NCBI GenBank assembly: GCA_945910005.1
Contig: OX246746.1
Coordinates: 27,489,075-27,553,074 of the forward strand
Length of the DNA: 64,000 nt
DNA from: Isoperla grammatica
Taxonomy: Eukaryota; Arthropoda; Insecta; Plecoptera; Perlodidae
Direction of reading: 5' to 3'
Made by a program: the position numbers and the translations under genes. This document shows positions 59,020-64,000 of this stretch, piece after piece. How positions within the stretch are numbered: the first letter of the stretch is position 1; each line of letters begins with the position of its first letter. Below the pieces are notes generated by a model. The model was not told the origin of the DNA and did no database searches. It saw only the letters and a program-made list of their open reading frames with translations.

Positions 59020-61224
59020 GGTAAGGTGACATCACTGACTGAGCTCATACTGACGTGAACAAAGCACGTACGAAGAAATCATTCATTCAGTACCGAACTT
59101 CTTATTAGCCCTGACGTAAAGTGTACACTAAGCGAAAAGCTAACATTTAGACAACAACCTACGCAAGACTATTGCCTACGATGTGGGTAAACGTTATAGT
59201 CGAATGAATTAATGCTTTCCATTTCTAAAAAAAAAAATATCGTTTTTACTTTAATTAACTAATTAAGGTGTGTTAACCGATTAAGCTAGTATTTCGTGTT
59301 TTACGGCTTACTCGATAGTTAGGTCATATATGATAATATAACGGTGGCCGAATCAGACATACACATCCGCTGGAGTCGTCATAAGGGAATCCAAAAAATT
59401 GCATCTGATTTGGATACCATAGAACGTTTCATTTTGTGTACGATTCTGAAAACTTCTCGATAAAATATCACAGCTTCCTTTTATTTAATTTTTAGTTATT
59501 TTTGAAACTCTTGTAAGGCTTCCAAAAGTTTCGTTCAGACATGGATCGACATGTTATCAATACCCGCTAACCAAGAAAACTGGCTTTAGAATATATTATG
59601 CATGCCTAAACTCAACGTATAAATTACGCTGTAGAATTCCAACGGCTGCGAGAAGTATTAAAAAGAGATCCAAGCTTTTCTATCGACCTCATTAATATTC
59701 ACAATAACATCTGCCTGTGCGAATTAATGCTCTCAGCTATAACAATTAAAACACAGCCATATTGGATAATTGCGAGTCGTAAAGTACCTAGATGAGTAGT
59801 TATATTCAATGGTCAGCTTTCTCTGCATGGACTGTTTCAAACACTGCAGACATACCGAAATTTGGCCTAAATTTTTGGTTCTTAATGATATTTACGATGG
59901 CGAAGTGGATGAAAAAGTAGGCCTACTAGCAGCATCCAAGGCAATGGTTTTGACTCAAACGTTATAGGCTTTCTCTATGAGACTCTTAAGTAGTTTTTGT
60001 TTGTTGACTTCGATGACCTGCGCAAGAAATAAGAAAACTTGATAAACAATTCACTGACCTTGAAGCTCATTTGGTACAAAGATGCATGAGTTGATAGGGC
60101 AGGTTTCCTGAGACTTGGAAACAAAAACATGATCACGTTTTAGTGAAAATAGTTGGAACTCAAACTCTGCTATTGGCCATCATCCAAATGACCATGACAG
60201 AGAAAAGAAAACCTCCACAATAGAAAGAAAGTAAGGTTTTTAGTGCAAATTGAAACTTACAGAAATACTGGCAAGTTTACAATTATCCTATATCGAAAAG
60301 GTTCATGTGAAATTTGTTTTTTAAATGCGTGATTGAAACATGTTATTTTCAAGAAAGTCCAGACCACCAATATTAACCCAATTATTGAATGGTTGTTTGA
60401 TGTAACAAATCAGTAATGCCTCTTCCTCTTCTACATAGGTAATACACTAATGGTAAACCACGTTTAGTCCGATAACTACCATGTGCAGACGGTAGAAGTC
60501 ATGCCAACTGATTAATTAAGATTGAATTAATTCTTCGCTTAAATCAGCTGTTGTAAGAAATCAGCTGTGTAATCGAAAAGTTGATGTTGCATTATCGAAA
60601 TAAACATCTTCAGTATAGATTACCAGGACGATAATGACCGCTTAATGTTCTATACCGGATCACTACTAGTTACTGTAGTGTAGAAGAGGCATAAGCACAT
60701 CCAAACTTTCCAATTATAGTAACATTTCTATAGAGTCCAGGTCACTCTCAAGTGGTACAAATCAAATTATATTTTTTGTTAGGTACGGGCTGCAAAATTC
60801 AATGTTTTTATCTAGATTCCGAGAACGTCATTATATATAGCGTGAGAGAACTTACGGACACAAAAACGTTTAAAAACATAATTTCCTAAATAATCGTGAG
60901 TATATGTTAATATGCGCTACAGGCTTGAATAAATGTGAGTCCGATAAGTTTGGAAGATACACTGATCACATTTATCATAGCATTATTATTAGAATTATTA
61001 TTTTATTGTTGTAACTCAGTCAAAACCGGTGTCAACATGTTGTACGAACATAAACATCAAGCATTTCCTACGTAAAAAAATGATTACGATAAATTAATAA
61101 CTAACTTTGTATGTATTTTCTGACAACTTTCGGTGAGGGATAATTTATCATGTGTTTCGTTGACACGACGCCTAAAATGTCCCCGTTTACATATTAAAGT
61201 GGGAACCCAAGTGAAGACGCCCAT

Positions 61225-61293
61225 CCCGAACCGGGAATCGAAGCCGGTCCTTCTGCATTGGAAGCAATAATACACCCACTAGACCAACAATAC
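61225..61293 (-). mobile_element. tRNA-Gly(UCC)-like SINE
   Basis: On the minus strand TTGGTCTAGTGGGTGTATTA (A-box), TGCTTCCAATGCAGAAGGAC (anticodon arm, TCC) and GGCTTCGATTCCCGG (B-box, one mismatch) are in tRNA order. It shares its anticodon arm with the 46.4-kb copy. The 5' acceptor strand does not pair well, so it is not a functional tRNA. Confidence 0.55.
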
Positions 61294-61370
61294 ACAATAT
61301 ACGTTTTTTTTTTTTTTTTGAATTCGAGCAGGACTTGGTGCGTTCATCTCCTGTTATTGCCAGCACAAAC

Positions 61371-61430
61371 AGTACGTGACAGTACCTGACAGTACGTGAC
61401 AGTACGTGACAGTACGTGACAGTACGTGAC
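61371..61430. repeat. 10-bp tandem repeat, six copies
   Basis: Six units of AGTACGTGAC (one with C for G), then a partial unit. Confidence 0.95.
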
Positions 61431-62740
61431 AGTGACAGTTATAGTCACACTTCACGACACAAACCTTGGATACGTTTACGATATGTTCTAAACGAACATT
61501 TAACACACCATACGAGATAATTTCAAGGGTCTAATCAAGCCACGATATAGATGAAAATTAAAACTGTGTTTCTACCAAGCAAAACCACCAAATCTAAAAT
61601 TCCTTAGTGGGGTTACCAATAGTTTTTCTACCAACTACTTTACAGTAAAATTCTCTGGTGTGTTTAGGGTTGTCAACTCTGAAAAGAAATGAGTCATTGT
61701 GAATCATTCATGTGAATCATTAGGTCAGTATAAGTAAATGAAATAATTAAATTGAGAATATTTATTTACCCGGTACGTATCCGGGATGTTAAATTGAGTG
61801 AGAGTCTAGTCACCTGAAATGAGAACATTGGGTGATTGATGATATTTCCCCACAGCAGACATTCCCACGACAAACGCATTTTTAATCCTCATTCTAATAA
61901 TGTGCAGCTTTACACAGCTGTGACGAGCGGTGAGGCGGTATGCGTGCTCATTTCCCAGTGGCTTTCCTTCCCTCCGTTCATCAATCCATCATTATTTTGC
62001 ATTTGATGCACACTTAAAAAAAAAATTGTGGCAACGACCTTCGCTAAGGTCGAAGCTGATCTTCATTTTAAACTCGTTCTCATAGGTCGAATGATGCCAT
62101 CGTGATGATGGTATGAACCGAGAGGTGCGAGTTACCACTACACCTGTTTTCATGCGAACATTTGCTACTGACCAGCGTATCCGTATTCGCGTTTACAAAA
62201 TAAAACATGCAGATAAAATGTTTAGCTGTTTTATAAGTAAATACTGTTAAACGTTGTAACTGGTCCTATAAAAGTCTGCATAATATTAACTAGAAATCCT
62301 ATGTACCAAATTATTATATTAACTAATATGACTTGCAACAAACATTATGCTCTGATTCGACATTTTCTAATAAGATCACAAAAATGTACAATTTTATAGT
62401 AAATATTTACCTCCAAAAATTTAAAAATAAGATTGATTGCAAGTATGACAATAATCAATAATATATTTTGTATTTTGTATTTGTTTCTACACCACACGTT
62501 ATGGTAGCGAACATCTCTGTCAAATAGCATTGATTTATATATCCCAGCGGTTGTACAAACAACACACCTTGCACGTTTCATTGGGCATGTAGTCATGAGA
62601 AAACACGTCTTATGTGACCTAGCATCACGGAAGAACGGTCCGCGCAAAACCTCATGTGTATCTCTCTGTTCCGTTTACACTACTCGTCTACCGGACCACC
62701 ACTTTGTTAGTGCTCCTTCTACAACATGGTTATTGGTTAG

Positions 62741-63038
62741 TATATGTGTGTTGACACAATTCTGCACTAGTTTCAGTAACCTATGCACATCTACGATACC
62801 AAAACCTTCTAGAACTGAAGCTTTTGTATTGTATCTTGTATTGGTATCTAGATGTGTGATGACACAATTCTGTACTAGTTTCAGTAACCTATGCACATCT
62901 ACAGTACCAAAACCTTTTAGAACTGAAGCTCGTATTGTATCTTGTATTGGTAAGTAGATGTGTATTGACACAATTCTGTAGTTTCAGTAACCTATGCACA
63001 TCTACAGTACCAAAACCTTTTGGAACTAAAGCTCTTAT
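62741..63038. repeat. ~108-bp tandem repeat, about 2.7 copies
   Basis: GACACAATTCTG recurs at 62753, 62861 and 62967, followed each time by AGTTTCAGTAACCTATGCAC and CCAAAACCTT. The third copy has a short deletion. Confidence 0.93.
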
Positions 63039-63330
63039 TTACCGGATATAGACACCTGCTACTTATGACTGGCACTAATTCATATTCGTGTTTCCTCATA
63101 CTTCATAGCAATACTTACTTAGCAGCTATCTTTACATCTTCACTGTAAATAATAAACGCTACACTAGTGATTATCTCGTGTAATTTTGGGTAAAGAAGAT
63201 CTAATCAAATTGTAACAACTGAAAACAAACCGCTTCTAAATTGCTTAATACGTTTAAACACACCTTCAGTTGAAGATAACTTCGCACGGCTTAGCAAAGC
63301 AACCTGACATTAGGTTTAGCGAGTTACGTT
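63039..63330. other. Unremarkable AT-rich DNA
   Basis: No open frame, repeat or RNA gene is supported between the two tandem arrays. Confidence 0.5.
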
Positions 63331-64000
63331 TGAGCCACATCACGTGAGCTACATCACATGTGAGCCACATCGCATGTAAGCCACATCACATGTGAGCCAC
63401 ATCACATGTGAGCCACATCACATGTGAGCCACATCACATGTGAGCCACATCACATGTGAGCTACATCACATGTAAGCCACATCACATGTGAGCCACATCA
63501 CATATGAGCCACATCACATGTGAGCCGCATCACATGTGAGCCACATCACATGTGAGCCGCATCACATGTGAGCTACATCACATGTGAGCCGCATCACGTG
63601 TGAGCCACATCACATGTGAGCCACATCACGTGAGCTACATCACATGTGAGCCACATCACGTGAGCTACATCACATGTGAGCCACATCACATGTGAGCCAC
63701 ATCACATGTGAGCCATATCACATGTGAGCCACATCACATGTGAGCCACATCACATGTGAGCCACATCACATGTGAGCCGCATCACATGTGAGCCACATCA
63801 CATGTAAGCCGCATCACATGTGAGCCGCATCACATGTGAGCCGCATCACATGTGAGCTACATCACATGTGAGCCGCATCACATGTGAGCCACATCACATG
63901 TGAGCCATATCACATGTGAGCCACATCACATGTGAGCCACATCACATGTAAGCCGCATCACATGTGAGCCACATCACATGTAAGCCGCATCACGTGTGAG
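63331..64000. repeat. 16-bp minisatellite, about 42 copies, runs off the window
   Basis: The unit is CACATGTGAGCCACAT with variants (CCGCAT, CTACAT, GTAAGCC). Each unit contains the self-complementary CACATGTG; a few units have CACGTG. Several units are shortened to CACGTGAGCT. The array has no spacer structure and continues to the last base. Confidence 0.97.

Larger units (their letters stand above)
59020..62740. other. Intergenic AT-rich DNA
   Basis: Apart from a SINE at 61.23 kb and a 10-bp repeat at 61.37 kb, nothing is supported. Confidence 0.5.

Noticed and set aside
63331..64000. CRISPR-like regular repeat
   Set aside because: The 16-bp units are contiguous with no unique spacers; the genome is eukaryotic.

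Overview
The window looks like AT-rich, repeat-dense nuclear DNA from an arthropod with a fairly large genome. Supporting signs are TTAGG-type telomere-like arrays, a core promoter with the arthropod initiator TCAGTT plus a correctly spaced DPE, GT-AG introns, many tRNA-derived SINEs, cut-and-paste transposons and MITEs, and abundant micro- and minisatellites. I cannot name the species. No bacterial operon, CRISPR array, rRNA gene or intact tRNA gene is visible. Only about 1.5 kb is confidently protein-coding.

The one well-supported gene is on the minus strand. Two exons (38090-38391 and 34002-35125) have proper splice sites and join in phase. They encode an acidic, probably disordered protein with seven Tyr-x-Asn motifs, the core preferred by Grb2-type SH2 domains, followed by a charged helical stretch. 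It reads as an uncharacterised tyrosine-phosphorylated docking protein. About 20 kb upstream on the same strand is a first exon (CDS 58388-58486) with a strong ATG context, two uORFs in its leader, an Inr+DPE promoter at 58582-58616 and a phase-0 donor. The 38391 exon accepts in phase 0, so the three may form one gene of more than 24 kb that continues left past 34002. That link is inference.

Region by region: 1-5016 nothing recognisable; 5017-5567 a 138-bp tandem repeat that keeps frame; 9.86-10.04 kb a foldback MITE; 12.0-12.6 kb the 3' end of a non-LTR retrotransposon next to a SINE; 12.7-22.3 kb SINE relics and dispersed repeats; 22.33-22.70 kb a 53-bp repeat; 24.9-26.1 kb a large 65-68-bp minisatellite; 27.4-28.2 kb a possible exon, a 47-bp repeat and a SINE; 34.0-38.4 kb the docking-protein exons; 38.5-58.4 kb a probable giant intron packed with mobile DNA; 58.4-59.0 kb the promoter and first exon; 61.4-64.0 kb three tandem arrays, the last running off the window edge.

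The most unusual structures are: (i) an ~800-bp nested palindrome at 46.44-47.25 kb whose centre is a head-to-head TTAGG/CCTAA junction; (ii) a ~2.6-kb element at 51.26-53.85 kb with terminal inverted repeats, AGGAGGTA-rich arms, a spliced transposase-like 5' end and a poly(A) signal; (iii) a 444-bp hAT-type MITE with an exact 8-bp target duplication; and (iv) the multi-YxN gene itself.
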